From NCBI GenBank assembly GCA_002507565.1, contig MOXJ01000014.1, forward strand, positions 1-64,000: a DNA stretch of 64,000 nt. Reading direction: 5' to 3'. The DNA is from Candidatus Reconcilbacillus cellulovorans (GTDB lineage: Bacteria; Bacillota; Bacilli; Paenibacillales; Reconciliibacillaceae). A program made the position numbers and the translations under genes. The stretch's first letter is position 1, and each line of letters starts with the position of its first letter. A model generated the notes under the pieces. That model was not told where the DNA came from. It saw only the letters and a list, made by a program, of their open reading frames with translations, and ran no database searches. Positions 35,136-43,822 of this stretch are shown piece by piece.

Positions 35136-36394
35136 CCGACGTCACCGGCGACCAGCACCTGGTCAAAAAAATCAACAAATCCATTCTCCTCGACTGGATT
35201 CGCCGCGCTTCCCCGGTTTCCCGCGCCGACCTTTCCGTCCGGACGGGCCTCAACAAGGGCACGGTGTCCAGTCTGGTGCGGGAACTGATTGAAAGCGGGC
35301 TCGTGCGCGAACTGGGACCGGGACCTTCTAGCGGCGGACGCAAACCGATTCTGCTCGCGTTCGATCCCGACGCCGGCGCGGCCGTCGGCGTCGACATCGG
35401 GGTTCATCATATGGCCGGTGTGCTGACGGACCTGGCGGGAAACGTAAAAATCATCCGCCGCGTCTCCTTGCCCGACCGGTCCTATCCGGCCGTCGTCGAG
35501 CAAACGGTCTCGCTCGTGAAAAAGCTTTCGGAAGATGCGAAAAACCGTCCGTACGGCGTCGTCGGCGTCGGTGTCGGCGTTCCCGGCCTGGTCGACGCCG
35601 ACGGCACGGTGTTGTTCGCGCCGAATCTGGAATGGGAAAACCGGGAATTGCGGACCGACCTGGCGGATGCGCTCGGCTCGGAGATCTATATCGACAACGA
35701 GGCGAATCTCGGCGCGATCGCGGAACGGCGGTTCGGCGCCGGCGACCCCTCGGACTTCTGCGACGACGACAAGCGTTCCGACGGCCCCCGCACGGCCGCG
35801 CCCGAGCCGGAATCGGTCGAAATGATCTACATCAGCGCCGGTATCGGCATCGGCGCAGGGCTGATCGTAAACGGAGCACTTTATCGGGGAGCCGTCGGAC
35901 TGTCCGGCGAAGCGGGGCACATGACGGTGGAAACCGAAGGGCGACCTTGCCCGTGCGGCAACCGCGGCTGCTGGGAGCAATACGCCTCCGAACAGGCGCT
36001 CATCCGCGAGGCGCGCGCCGTTTCATCGCTGAGGGAAGCGCTGGACGGCCGCCCGGGCGAAGAACTGGAAACGTTGACGGAGCTCGCCCGCGCGGGAAAC
36101 GCCGACGCGGCGACGCTGTTCCGCCGGACCGGAGCCGCGCTCGGCGTCGGCATCGCCAACCTTATCCACATTTTCAATCCGGAGCGGGTCGTCGTCGGCA
36201 ACCGGCTGACCTTGGCGGAAGAATGGCTGCTCGACGCAATCCGCGAAGAAGTCGGCCGGCGGACGATGCCGTTTCACCGACGGCGGGTCGACATCCGGTT
36301 TTCCCGGCTCGGCGTTCACGCGACCGCCCTCGGTGCCGCCTGGACGGCCGTCGAACGGTTTTTCGCCGACATGCGGATTACGGTGAAGGCTTGA
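35132..36394 (+). CDS. xylR: XylR-like ROK family transcriptional repressor
   Basis: 420-aa ROK protein. Residues 10-60 form a winged helix (KSILLDWIRRASPVSRADLSVRTGLNKGTVSSLVRELIESGLVREL). The sugar-kinase-like domain follows with AVGVDIGVHHMAGVLTDLAG, and the ROK zinc motif CPCGNRGCWEQYAS. The segment AGDPSDFCDDDKRSDGPRTAAPEPE is a short insertion before EMIYISAGIGIGAGL. Position next to xylA and the palindrome over the xylA promoter suggest a xylose-responsive repressor. The GTG at 35132 overlaps the hepT stop by 4 bases and uses AAGGAG inside hepT, so its expression should depend on translation of the toxin. The longer frame from 34988 is rejected. Confidence 0.88.
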   Translation: MTDVTGDQHLVKKINKSILLDWIRRASPVSRADLSVRTGLNKGTVSSLVRELIESGLVRELGPGPSSGGRKPILLAFDPDAGAAVGVDIGVHHMAGVLTDLAGNVKIIRRVSLPDRSYPAVVEQTVSLVKKLSEDAKNRPYGVVGVGVGVPGLVDADGTVLFAPNLEWENRELRTDLADALGSEIYIDNEANLGAIAERRFGAGDPSDFCDDDKRSDGPRTAAPEPESVEMIYISAGIGIGAGLIVNGALYRGAVGLSGEAGHMTVETEGRPCPCGNRGCWEQYASEQALIREARAVSSLREALDGRPGEELETLTELARAGNADAATLFRRTGAALGVGIANLIHIFNPERVVVGNRLTLAEEWLLDAIREEVGRRTMPFHRRRVDIRFSRLGVHATALGAAWTAVERFFADMRITVKA

Positions 36395-36419
36395 AACACG
36401 ACGAAAGGAGGCGACCTGC

Positions 36420-37346
36420 GTGTTGCCCCGGCCATACGTTTTGTCGATGATTTTACTCTTGTTCCTGTTCGGTTGCTCCTCCTCCTACCCGAATCCCGTG
36501 CCGGCCGCTTCCGGCCGGGTTTCCGCGCCTTCCTCCGGTCGGGCGGCGGACGGGCCGACGACGACGGACAAGCCCGAACCGTCGTCTCCGCCAGACGTTC
36601 GGGTGGACCACCTCGTGGTCGTGGTGGAAGAAAATCATTCCTACGAACAAATCGTCGACACGAACGACGCGCCTTATCTCCGGTCCTTGATCCGACGGGG
36701 AGCATTGTTCACGGACGCTCACGGCGTAACGCATCCGAGCCAACCGAACTACCTCGCCCTGTTTTCCGGCTCCACCCAGGGCGTGAAAGACGATTCGTGC
36801 CGCAAAAAACCGTTCGAGGCTCCCAACCTGGCCAGCGAACTGATTGCGGCGAATCTGACGTTTGCCGGGTATTCGGAAGATTTGCCGAAGGTGGGTTATA
36901 CCGGATGCGCATTTCAAGGATACGCGCGGAAGCACAATCCATGGGCGCAGTTTGCGAACGTCCCCGCCGAAATGAACAGGCCGCTGTCGGACTTCCCGTC
37001 CGATTTCTCGAAACTGCCGACGGTGTCGTTCGTCATTCCGAATCTTCGGAACGACATGCACGACGGATCCGTCCGCCGGGCCGACACATGGCTGAAAGAA
37101 CATCTGGACAGCTACGTCTCCTGGGCGGAAAGCCACCGGGGGCTTTTGGCCGTCGTGTGGGACGAGGACGACTTCTCCAAGGAAAATCATATCCCGGTCA
37201 TTCTGGTAGGTCCTATGATCAAACCCGGAAAATATGATCAGAAGATTAATCATTATAATATCTTACGCATGATTGAGGATATTTTCCATCTCCCCCTTTT
37301 AGGTGAAAGCGCAAAGGCAGATCCCATTGTTTCTATCTGGAAGTAA
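36420..37346 (+). CDS. Phosphoesterase-family lipoprotein (acid phosphatase-like)
   Basis: 308-aa secreted lipoprotein: hydrophobic leader ending LFLFGC, then a Ser/Pro-rich linker. The catalytic domain matches the phosphoesterase family (PF04185), with VDHLVVVVEENHSYEQI (metal-binding Glu-Asn-His), GVTHPSQPNYLALFSG (nucleophile region), FVIPNLRNDMHDG and VVWDEDDFSKENHIPVILVGP. Members include phospholipase C and acid phosphatases. The GTG at 36420 follows AAAGGAGGCG. The 3' end, from about nucleotide 37190, is noticeably more A/T-rich than the rest. Confidence 0.85.
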   Translation: MLPRPYVLSMILLLFLFGCSSSYPNPVPAASGRVSAPSSGRAADGPTTTDKPEPSSPPDVRVDHLVVVVEENHSYEQIVDTNDAPYLRSLIRRGALFTDAHGVTHPSQPNYLALFSGSTQGVKDDSCRKKPFEAPNLASELIAANLTFAGYSEDLPKVGYTGCAFQGYARKHNPWAQFANVPAEMNRPLSDFPSDFSKLPTVSFVIPNLRNDMHDGSVRRADTWLKEHLDSYVSWAESHRGLLAVVWDEDDFSKENHIPVILVGPMIKPGKYDQKINHYNILRMIEDIFHLPLLGESAKADPIVSIWK

Positions 37347-37425
37347 GACCTCAACTCTGCGTACGCTTCCGATGCAGAGAAAATCCTGTTTTTCGATCTG
37401 CAAGTGCTTGTTTTTTAGAACCTAG

Positions 37426-37454
37426 TTGACAAATGAAATCAAAACCTTTACCAT
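37426..37454 (+). promoter_or_regulatory. Promoter of the NlpC/P60-like gene
   Basis: Consensus -35 TTGACA (37426-37431), 17-base spacer and -10 TACCAT (37449-37454). A weak hairpin, CTCTGC (37355-37360) with GCAGAG (37374-37379), lies upstream and may end the preceding message. Confidence 0.55.
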
Positions 37455-37500
37455 AATCTTGAACATCAATTCTATCATGTATCATGAGGAGGAATCGATA

Positions 37501-39552
37501 ATGAAGGCCAAATTATCGTTGTTTGTTTGTCTGTTTGTCCTAGTTTTATGCCCAATACACACAACATTTGCCGATGCCTCTTTGTCACCTAACCCTAGCA
37601 CCTCAAGCTCTCCTGATCAAGCGATACTAACCGTTGTAGCTTCTATCCCAGTAGGTGAAAAAATCTCCCATGTAAAAACTGTATTTAATAGAGAAGGCTC
37701 AACAGGCCAGGGACCTGAAAGTTTTACGGTATCAAATGATGGAACAATATATTTACTTGATTCATTACAAAATCGAGTGCTTGTCATCCAAAACGGTACT
37801 GTAAATCGAATTATATATCTCTCAAACACATTCTATCCGCAAGATATTTTATTTGCAAAAAATCGTCTGTATATCCTTGATAGTAACTTGTCAATTTTCG
37901 AAGTAACAATTGATGGACAAACAACAAAAATTTATTCTGTTCCTGAAGCGCTAAAAGGTCGATACATTCATAAGCTTGCTGAAGAAAAAGGTGAAATTGT
38001 TATATGGACGGAGGATTATTTTGTATTTCCTATCGAAAAACATGAAAATCAATTCGTTAATTTGGATTTCCTTAAAAATTCTGGAGTTCAAGATGAAGAA
38101 GGGCGTAAATTTAGGGGAAAATGGATTGATTTTAAACACGGTATGATATCGAGTATTGATCATTCTGTCGAAATTCCCATTGAAACGGAACAAGTGTTTG
38201 GATCTGCGACAATCGTTGGTTTTGATCGTCAATCTAACATTTATGTATTGGTCGAGGAAATTGCTGATCCTGCACCGACGATCATCACTGAAGTGACTTT
38301 GAGGAAGTATAACAAAAAAGGTCAAATGATCGGAGTTTCAAAATTCCCGCTCTTTGAAATGCTTCCACATAAACCAGTTGAAATTACTAAAAACGGTGAT
38401 GTTTATTTCTTAATTATTACGCATCAGGCAGCAACTATTTATAAAGTTCAGCTCGGGAAGAATTATATTTCTTCTTTACCATTTCTTCGTCAAAAATATT
38501 TGAGGCAATTTAAAGAAAATAAAGAAGAGAAAAATGTGCGTATTCTCGCAACCTACATTGGAAATCCTTATTCTCGGGCTACAACACGAAGCCGTGCTTA
38601 TCAAATGGCCGATTTTACATGGACATGGAATAATAATTTCGACTACCTCCCTGATGGAACTTACCGACCGAATGATGCAACTAAACCTAGTCAACTACAA
38701 AATGTATCAAATGGATCTACATTAAAGGGTATTCCCTATCATTGGGGTGGATGGGATAGCTTATGGAGCCGTTCTGATGGTTCTCCCTGGACAGACTTTA
38801 GTTCTGCGTTAACGTACTGGTCTAAAAACGGAAAAAAAGGACCTCTCATTGGCGACGTGTATACATCAAAAAGTTTTTCATATATAGGAGGTAAAGGTGC
38901 TGGAATTGATTGTTCAGGATTTGTGTCTGCAGCTGCTGGAGTGTTTAGCTTTTCATCTTCTAAACCTGGAACGGGGGATATCTTCAGCAATTCGGTTAAT
39001 GTAAGTAATACAGTTGGAAACAATTCTTCCTTTATATCCTATAGCGGCATGCAACCAATGGATATGTTTGTTCTTCCAGGAACCCATGTTTTGTTTTATG
39101 ATTATCGTGCGTATGACGGAACAGGCATATATACAATTGAATCAACTACTGATATTGGAACTATAGGAGGAAATATGCAGGGGGCTAAGAGATTTTTCAG
39201 AAAATGGTCTAACTTATCCAACTATACACTTAAGTCGTGGTGGACTAGGCAACCCGGTGATGATTTTGCTAACGCATTTACCTCATTTGCTTCTGGGTCT
39301 ATTATTAAAGGGCAAACTGTATATTATAAATACGTATATTCAGGCAATGCTTCTGGGTCAAAAAATGTATTAATAAACTCTAGTTATGGTGACCCTGATC
39401 TGTTTGTCTATAGTTCAAACTATTCATTAATTTCAAAATCGACTCAATCCGGAACATCAGAATGGACTTCTTTTGCAGTATCGCCTGGTTCCACCTATTA
39501 TATAGCAGTTCATGGATTTTCCGATACTAGTTATACAATCTCTCTTTACTGA
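37501..39552 (+). CDS. Secreted beta-propeller + NlpC/P60-like + PPC-domain protein
   Basis: 683-aa exported protein with a signal peptide (KAKLSLFVCLFVLVLCPIHTTFA). Residues about 60-330 have repeated NHL-like blade patterns (ESFTVSNDGTIYLLDSLQNRVLVIQNG; IYVLVEEIADPAPTIITEV), suggesting a beta-propeller. About 410-600 resembles a papain-like peptidoglycan hydrolase of NlpC/P60 type: PYHWGGWDSLWS, GAGIDCSGFVSAAAGVF with the candidate Cys nucleophile, and PGTHVLFYDY with a candidate His. The end (about 600-683) is a bacterial pre-peptidase C-terminal (PPC) domain: DPDLFVYSSNYSLISKSTQSGTSEWTSFAVSPGSTYYIAVHG. The whole gene is A/T-rich, unlike its neighbours, and it has its own promoter. The ATG at 37501 follows GAGGAATCGATA. 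Confidence 0.78.
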   Translation: MKAKLSLFVCLFVLVLCPIHTTFADASLSPNPSTSSSPDQAILTVVASIPVGEKISHVKTVFNREGSTGQGPESFTVSNDGTIYLLDSLQNRVLVIQNGTVNRIIYLSNTFYPQDILFAKNRLYILDSNLSIFEVTIDGQTTKIYSVPEALKGRYIHKLAEEKGEIVIWTEDYFVFPIEKHENQFVNLDFLKNSGVQDEEGRKFRGKWIDFKHGMISSIDHSVEIPIETEQVFGSATIVGFDRQSNIYVLVEEIADPAPTIITEVTLRKYNKKGQMIGVSKFPLFEMLPHKPVEITKNGDVYFLIITHQAATIYKVQLGKNYISSLPFLRQKYLRQFKENKEEKNVRILATYIGNPYSRATTRSRAYQMADFTWTWNNNFDYLPDGTYRPNDATKPSQLQNVSNGSTLKGIPYHWGGWDSLWSRSDGSPWTDFSSALTYWSKNGKKGPLIGDVYTSKSFSYIGGKGAGIDCSGFVSAAAGVFSFSSSKPGTGDIFSNSVNVSNTVGNNSSFISYSGMQPMDMFVLPGTHVLFYDYRAYDGTGIYTIESTTDIGTIGGNMQGAKRFFRKWSNLSNYTLKSWWTRQPGDDFANAFTSFASGSIIKGQTVYYKYVYSGNASGSKNVLINSSYGDPDLFVYSSNYSLISKSTQSGTSEWTSFAVSPGSTYYIAVHGFSDTSYTISLY

Positions 39553-39568
39553 TCAGGAGTTGGTTTAA

Positions 39569-41068
39569 ATGAAAAAAAATGTACTTCTCATCCTTTTTGT
39601 TTTCCCAATTTTATTCTCTTGTAAACCGCACAACAACACAGATAACGACACGGCTTCTTCTCTGATACCGTCTTCGCGGTATTCGACGGTGATCTTGCGC
39701 CCCGCGGTCCGCGAAACCGTCTGGGATGAAGCGGATCCGACGCTTCTTGCCCTTTTCCATCCGCAAGTCTGGGTCCGGGCCGCCGCGGTCCGCCCGTTCG
39801 ATCCTGCGTCCGAACGATCGACGACGGACCCCGACGTGCTGTCGGGCTGTGTGACCCAGACGTTTCGCTTCAGAGGAGAGATAGCGGCAGTTCCTTCGCC
39901 GGACTTTCCTCCCGCAGAGTACGCGCTGACCGACCGGCACGGGCGCACGTACCGGCTTCGTCTCGCCGGACGAAACGCAGTCGAATTGCCCGACTTCGCC
40001 GATCGGCGTTTTCAGGTCGCCTTCGGCGCCGACCAGCTCAGCGTCGCGCTGCTGGAGCGGCCGCCCGTCATGCCGGAAGAATCGGTGCTCGTCAAGACGA
40101 TGGACGCCGGCCTCGTCGTCGTCGACGACCGCGGTACCCGCGAGCGGTCCGCCTTATGCGACCCGCGCACCATTCGCCGTGCGGCGACCGTCTTCTGGCA
40201 AGCAAAACGCGAAGAAACGCCCGCTTCTTCCATCGGGGCAAATCCGCGAGTCGTCGCGAAATTTTACCGTTACGGCGAAGAAACGACGCTGTCTTTATAC
40301 CCGGAAGGGGCGCGCCTCGAAACCGGCGGCGACGTCCGGACGTTCCGCATGAACGCAGCTGATGTCGAGGCCGTTCGCTCCGCGCTCAAAGCCCGGACGC
40401 CCGTCACTGTCTCGGAACCGTGGGAAGCCGAGCCGTTCGCGAAAGCCGCCTGGACGCGTCTGGAAATCCGGCGCGGCGATGAACGCCGTATTTTGGAAAA
40501 CGCCGAATGGATCCGGATCCCGGCTGTCTACGAAGAAGTCGCGTTTGCCGAAAACGCCGGCGGCCCGCTGGAGCCGTTCGAATACGTACTGACCGACCAG
40601 AAAGGCAGCACGTTCCGCATCCGCGTCTTAGCCGAAAACATCGTCGAATTCCCCGACGCGCTGCCGGGAAAATCTTTCCAGACCGACCCGGTCGTATCGG
40701 CGTACGGCTATGCTTTCTTGTCGAAACCGGCGTTTCTGCCCGAAGCGTCGTGGGAGTCGGTCGCAACGGGCAACGCACTGGCGAAAGTCGAAAGCGGTCC
40801 GCCGCCTGCAGTGGATAAGCCGCTCTGGCTGACGGCGCGGAACCGGGCCGTCGCCTACGCCTTTTTCGCAGGTCGTCCGAAGCCGGTCGCTCCTCCCGAA
40901 CAACCGGGCGACGAGTCGGAAAGCATCACGTTTTACCGCTTCGGCGAGCAGGTCCGGCTGCGGCTGTACGAGGAATACGTCCGCGTGGAATTCGGGAAAA
41001 CGGAGCTTTGGTTCCGAATGGATCGAGAAAACATCCGGAACATCCATATGGCTTACGCCGCGGGGTAA
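39569..41068 (+). CDS. Lipoprotein with internal domain duplication
   Basis: 499-aa lipoprotein with lipobox LFSC and Asn/Asp-rich linker. Two similar units follow. Unit 1 has EYALTDRHGRTYRLRLAGRNAVELPDF and AKFYRYGEETTLSLYPEGARLE; unit 2 has EYVLTDQKGSTFRIRVLAENIVEFPDA and ITFYRFGEQVRLRLYEEYVRVE. Each pair matches along its length, so the gene arose by internal duplication of about 230 residues. I do not recognise the family. The first 90 bases, encoding the signal peptide, are A/T-rich like the upstream island, while the body is GC-rich. The ATG is preceded by CAGGAG, 16 bases after the upstream stop. Confidence 0.7.
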   Translation: MKKNVLLILFVFPILFSCKPHNNTDNDTASSLIPSSRYSTVILRPAVRETVWDEADPTLLALFHPQVWVRAAAVRPFDPASERSTTDPDVLSGCVTQTFRFRGEIAAVPSPDFPPAEYALTDRHGRTYRLRLAGRNAVELPDFADRRFQVAFGADQLSVALLERPPVMPEESVLVKTMDAGLVVVDDRGTRERSALCDPRTIRRAATVFWQAKREETPASSIGANPRVVAKFYRYGEETTLSLYPEGARLETGGDVRTFRMNAADVEAVRSALKARTPVTVSEPWEAEPFAKAAWTRLEIRRGDERRILENAEWIRIPAVYEEVAFAENAGGPLEPFEYVLTDQKGSTFRIRVLAENIVEFPDALPGKSFQTDPVVSAYGYAFLSKPAFLPEASWESVATGNALAKVESGPPPAVDKPLWLTARNRAVAYAFFAGRPKPVAPPEQPGDESESITFYRFGEQVRLRLYEEYVRVEFGKTELWFRMDRENIRNIHMAYAAG

Positions 41069-41204
41069 CGGAAGAAGCCGCGCCTTTTACCTTAAGCCAT
41101 CTGGCGGCTTCAAGCGGTTGCCGATACGCCGGCGGGCGGCGCGTGGGCCGGCCGGAACGACTACGAGACGTCGAAAAACGACCCGCGCCGGTCCGCTTCC
41201 GCGC

Positions 41205-42227
41205 TCATTCGCCCGTCCAACCCGACGAACCGCCCGTCTCCCGACGCACACCGGCGTTTCCGGATTCACTCCCGCCGAGCCATTCGACGAACCGGCGCAA
41301 ACCCTCTTCCAGCGGCGTTTTCGGCTCGTACCCGAGAAGACGGCGCGCCCGGCCGAGGTCCGCCCACGTCGCCGGCACGTCGCCGACCTGCGGCGGCTGC
41401 CGGTCGATCACGGCCTTGCGCCCCAAAATCCGCTCCAACATGCGGATCATGTCGATCAACCGGACCGGCCGGTCGCCGCCCAGATTAAAAATCTCGCAGC
41501 CGTCCGGCTCATAGTCCATGGCCGCCCGGACGCCGGCAATAATATCATCAATATAGGTATAATCGCGGCTCGTCGAGCCGTCGCCGTAAACCGGGATCGG
41601 CTCGCCGTTCAGCATGTGCCGCGCGAACTTGTGGATCGCCAAATCCGGCCGCTGCCGCGGGCCGTAGACCGTGAAAAACCGCAAGACGACCGCGGGCAGG
41701 CCGTAACAGCGGCTGTAACTGCGGCAAAGCGCTTCACCGGCGATTTTCGTCGCGCCGTACGGCGATGCAGGACGCAGGATAGGATCCTCCTCGGAAAACG
41801 GCACCTTGTTGTTCAGACCGTAAACCGAGCTGGACGACGCGAACACGAATTTCCGGACGCCGTGTCGGACGGATGCATCCAACACGTTCATCGTGCCGAC
41901 GACGTTGACGTCGACGTATTCCCGCGGATTCCGCACGGACGGCCGCACGCCGGCTTTCGCCGCCAGATGGACGACGAGCTCGGGCCTCCATTCGGCGAAA
42001 ATCCGATCGAGCCGTGCGGCGTCGCGGACGTCGGCCTCGACGAATGCCCAGCGGTCCGATCTCCGATGCCCGGCGATATTTTTTTCCTTGACGGCCCGGT
42101 CGTAAAACGGGTCGAAATTGTCGACGACGAGCACCTCGTAGCGTTTTCCGGAATCGCCGAGCAGCGAATCGACGACGTGACTGCCGATGAACCCCGCGCC
42201 GCCGGTCACGAGAACCCGCGTCGCCAT
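41205..42227 (-). CDS. NAD-dependent sugar-nucleotide epimerase/dehydratase
   Basis: 340-aa extended short-chain dehydrogenase. It has the Rossmann motif VTGGAGFIGSHVVDSLL, HLAAKAGVRPSVRNPREYVDVNV, the catalytic SSSSVYGLN serine region and YGATK (Tyr-x3-Lys), plus FFTVYGPRQRPDLAIHKF. The pattern NFDPFYDRAVKEKNI and AGVRPS are typical of UDP-glucuronate 4-epimerases (CapI/GalE group). It probably makes a nucleotide sugar for surface polysaccharide. The ATG at 42227 follows CGGAGGG; the start overlaps the CpsB-like gene by 22 bases. The frame continues to 42512 out of phase with that gene. Confidence 0.88.
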   Translation of the reverse strand: MATRVLVTGGAGFIGSHVVDSLLGDSGKRYEVLVVDNFDPFYDRAVKEKNIAGHRRSDRWAFVEADVRDAARLDRIFAEWRPELVVHLAAKAGVRPSVRNPREYVDVNVVGTMNVLDASVRHGVRKFVFASSSSVYGLNNKVPFSEEDPILRPASPYGATKIAGEALCRSYSRCYGLPAVVLRFFTVYGPRQRPDLAIHKFARHMLNGEPIPVYGDGSTSRDYTYIDDIIAGVRAAMDYEPDGCEIFNLGGDRPVRLIDMIRMLERILGRKAVIDRQPPQVGDVPATWADLGRARRLLGYEPKTPLEEGLRRFVEWLGGSESGNAGVRRETGGSSGWTGE

Positions 42228-42967
42228 GCCGGTCCCTCCGCGATCCGCTCGAACGCCGGCTCCGCGTCGTCGCGCACGCGCGCGGCGTTGGCCAGACAAC
42301 GCCGGACCGCCTCGTCGCCGAACGCCTTTTCCAGCTCGCGCAAACACTCCGTCCAGCCGAATGCGCGCCCCCGTACATGGTGCGCGTCGGACGCGAACAA
42401 ATGAATAAGCCCCTGCGCGCACCATTCCAGCGTGAGCAGCCGCGTCTGCTCGCCGAAACGGCCGACGAGCGAATGCGTCGTCGCCTGCCCGACGGCGCCT
42501 GCCTTCACCCATCCTGCAAGCCGTTCCGGATGATGCGCCAGCTCGAAGTTACGCTCGGGATGAGCGATGACGGGAATACGACCGGCGACGAGCAGCTCGT
42601 GGATCAGGTCGTCGGTGTAATCCGGCACGTAAGCATGCGGCAGCTCGATCAGCCAATAACGGGAACCGCCGATCGGCAACAGCTCACCCGCATCGAGCCG
42701 TTCAAGAAGCGATTGCCGTAGGCGGATTTCCTGTCCGGCCGCCACTTCGAGCGCGATGCCGCGGCGGGTGAGTTCCGCGCGGAACGACTCGACCGCCCGC
42801 AACACCGACTCCGCGTCGTTGTCGAAGCCGTTTAAGTGATGCGGGGTCAGCGCCAGCCACGACACCCCCTCGGCGACCGCCGTTTCCGCCAGGGCGAGCG
42901 CCTCGTCGAGATCGGCCGCTCCGTCGTCGACACCGGGCAACAAATGCGTATGAATGTCGGCGATCAT
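42206..42967 (-). CDS. CpsB/YwqE-type tyrosine-protein phosphatase
   Basis: 253-aa PHP-domain phosphatase. Metal-binding motifs are IADIHTHLLPGVDDGAADL, LTPHHLNGFDND, GQEIRL, VIAHPERNFELAHH and FASDAHHVRGRAF. CpsB-type enzymes dephosphorylate the tyrosine kinases that control polysaccharide export. The start ATG at 42967 overlaps the stop of the ComB-like gene by 4 bases; the epimerase gene overlaps the 3' end by 22 bases. No kinase gene is visible in the window. Confidence 0.88.
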   Translation of the reverse strand: MIADIHTHLLPGVDDGAADLDEALALAETAVAEGVSWLALTPHHLNGFDNDAESVLRAVESFRAELTRRGIALEVAAGQEIRLRQSLLERLDAGELLPIGGSRYWLIELPHAYVPDYTDDLIHELLVAGRIPVIAHPERNFELAHHPERLAGWVKAGAVGQATTHSLVGRFGEQTRLLTLEWCAQGLIHLFASDAHHVRGRAFGWTECLRELEKAFGDEAVRRCLANAARVRDDAEPAFERIAEGPAWRRGFS

Positions 42968-43758
42968 GCCACCACCTGCTTCCGCAGACAAACGAGCCTC
43001 TTCTCGGCGAACGTTCCGGAGCTTCCGTCCGCCCCGCCGGGTTCCGCTTTCGATCCTCCCCAATCACTGGCTGTGCCGACTCCTTCCGGCGGCGTCCACG
43101 GCTCGGCGCGCAGCACGAACGGAAACCGGTCGAGCGCCAGACATAAGTCGAAATCACTGCGCGGGTTGTCGGCGTCCGGATCGCCCTCCGCATCGAGAAA
43201 CCGGTTCGTGCCGCTTTCCCCGCGCAGCCTCGCGACGATCGCGGCAAAATCGTTCGGCCGCCCGAGCAGCGCGTTGCGGATATATTCCGCGCACAGCTCG
43301 TCTTCCTCGGCGGGCTCACGCGCGGCGAACCCCATGCAGACGAGCGAGACGCGCTCCGGCCGCCTGCTCATGATGTACCGGACGACCGCCCCGGCGTTGA
43401 CGAAACTGCCGGTCACGATCTCGTCGGCGTCGCGCGCGTTCGCGATGCCCTGGGTGCCCGCGCTCGTCGTCTGGATGACCGTCTTGCCGTCGAACCGAAC
43501 GTCCCGGACGCGCGTCGGCGAATTGCCGTAATCGAATCCCGGCTGCCGTACGCCGCCGCGCTCGCCGATCAGGACGGCGTCTGGCAAAAGCCGCTTCAGT
43601 CGGTACGCCAGTTCGAGATCGCCGACGGGAACGATTCGCTCCGCACCGCCCGCCATCACGTAACACGCCGTGGAAAATGCGCGGAAAACATCGATGACGA
43701 CCACGAGCCCGCGCGCCTGCTTCGCCCCTTCCGCAAAACGCAAAACGTCGATGCGCAC
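42964..43758 (-). CDS. ComB-like 2-phosphosulfolactate phosphatase
   Basis: 264-aa protein of the ComB family: VVVIDVFRAFSTACYVMAGGAERIVPV, LIGERGGVRQPGFDYGNSP, TTSAGTQGIANAR (catalytic region) and NDFAAIVARLRGESGTNRFLD. In methanogens ComB removes phosphate from 2-phosphosulfolactate in coenzyme M synthesis; in Bacillus relatives it may serve sulfolactate formation. No comA or other sulfolactate gene is present nearby, so its substrate here is open. It is translationally coupled to the CpsB-like gene by a 4-base overlap. Confidence 0.85.
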   Translation of the reverse strand: MRIDVLRFAEGAKQARGLVVVIDVFRAFSTACYVMAGGAERIVPVGDLELAYRLKRLLPDAVLIGERGGVRQPGFDYGNSPTRVRDVRFDGKTVIQTTSAGTQGIANARDADEIVTGSFVNAGAVVRYIMSRRPERVSLVCMGFAAREPAEEDELCAEYIRNALLGRPNDFAAIVARLRGESGTNRFLDAEGDPDADNPRSDFDLCLALDRFPFVLRAEPWTPPEGVGTASDWGGSKAEPGGADGSSGTFAEKRLVCLRKQVVA

Positions 43759-43822
43759 GCCGATCCCCTTTCGCCGCCGTAAATTCGCCGATTCCGGACA
43801 ATACGGCCCGCCCGTCGCGTCT

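Larger units (their letters stand above)
37190..39660 (+). other. A/T-rich island
   Basis: Base and codon use differ sharply from the rest of the window: AAA, TTT, AAT and ATT codons dominate. The change begins within the 3' end of the phosphoesterase gene and ends about 90 bases inside the lipoprotein gene at 39569. The main gene inside is the NlpC/P60-like one. No flanking repeats, integrase or transposase are visible. Confidence 0.7.
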
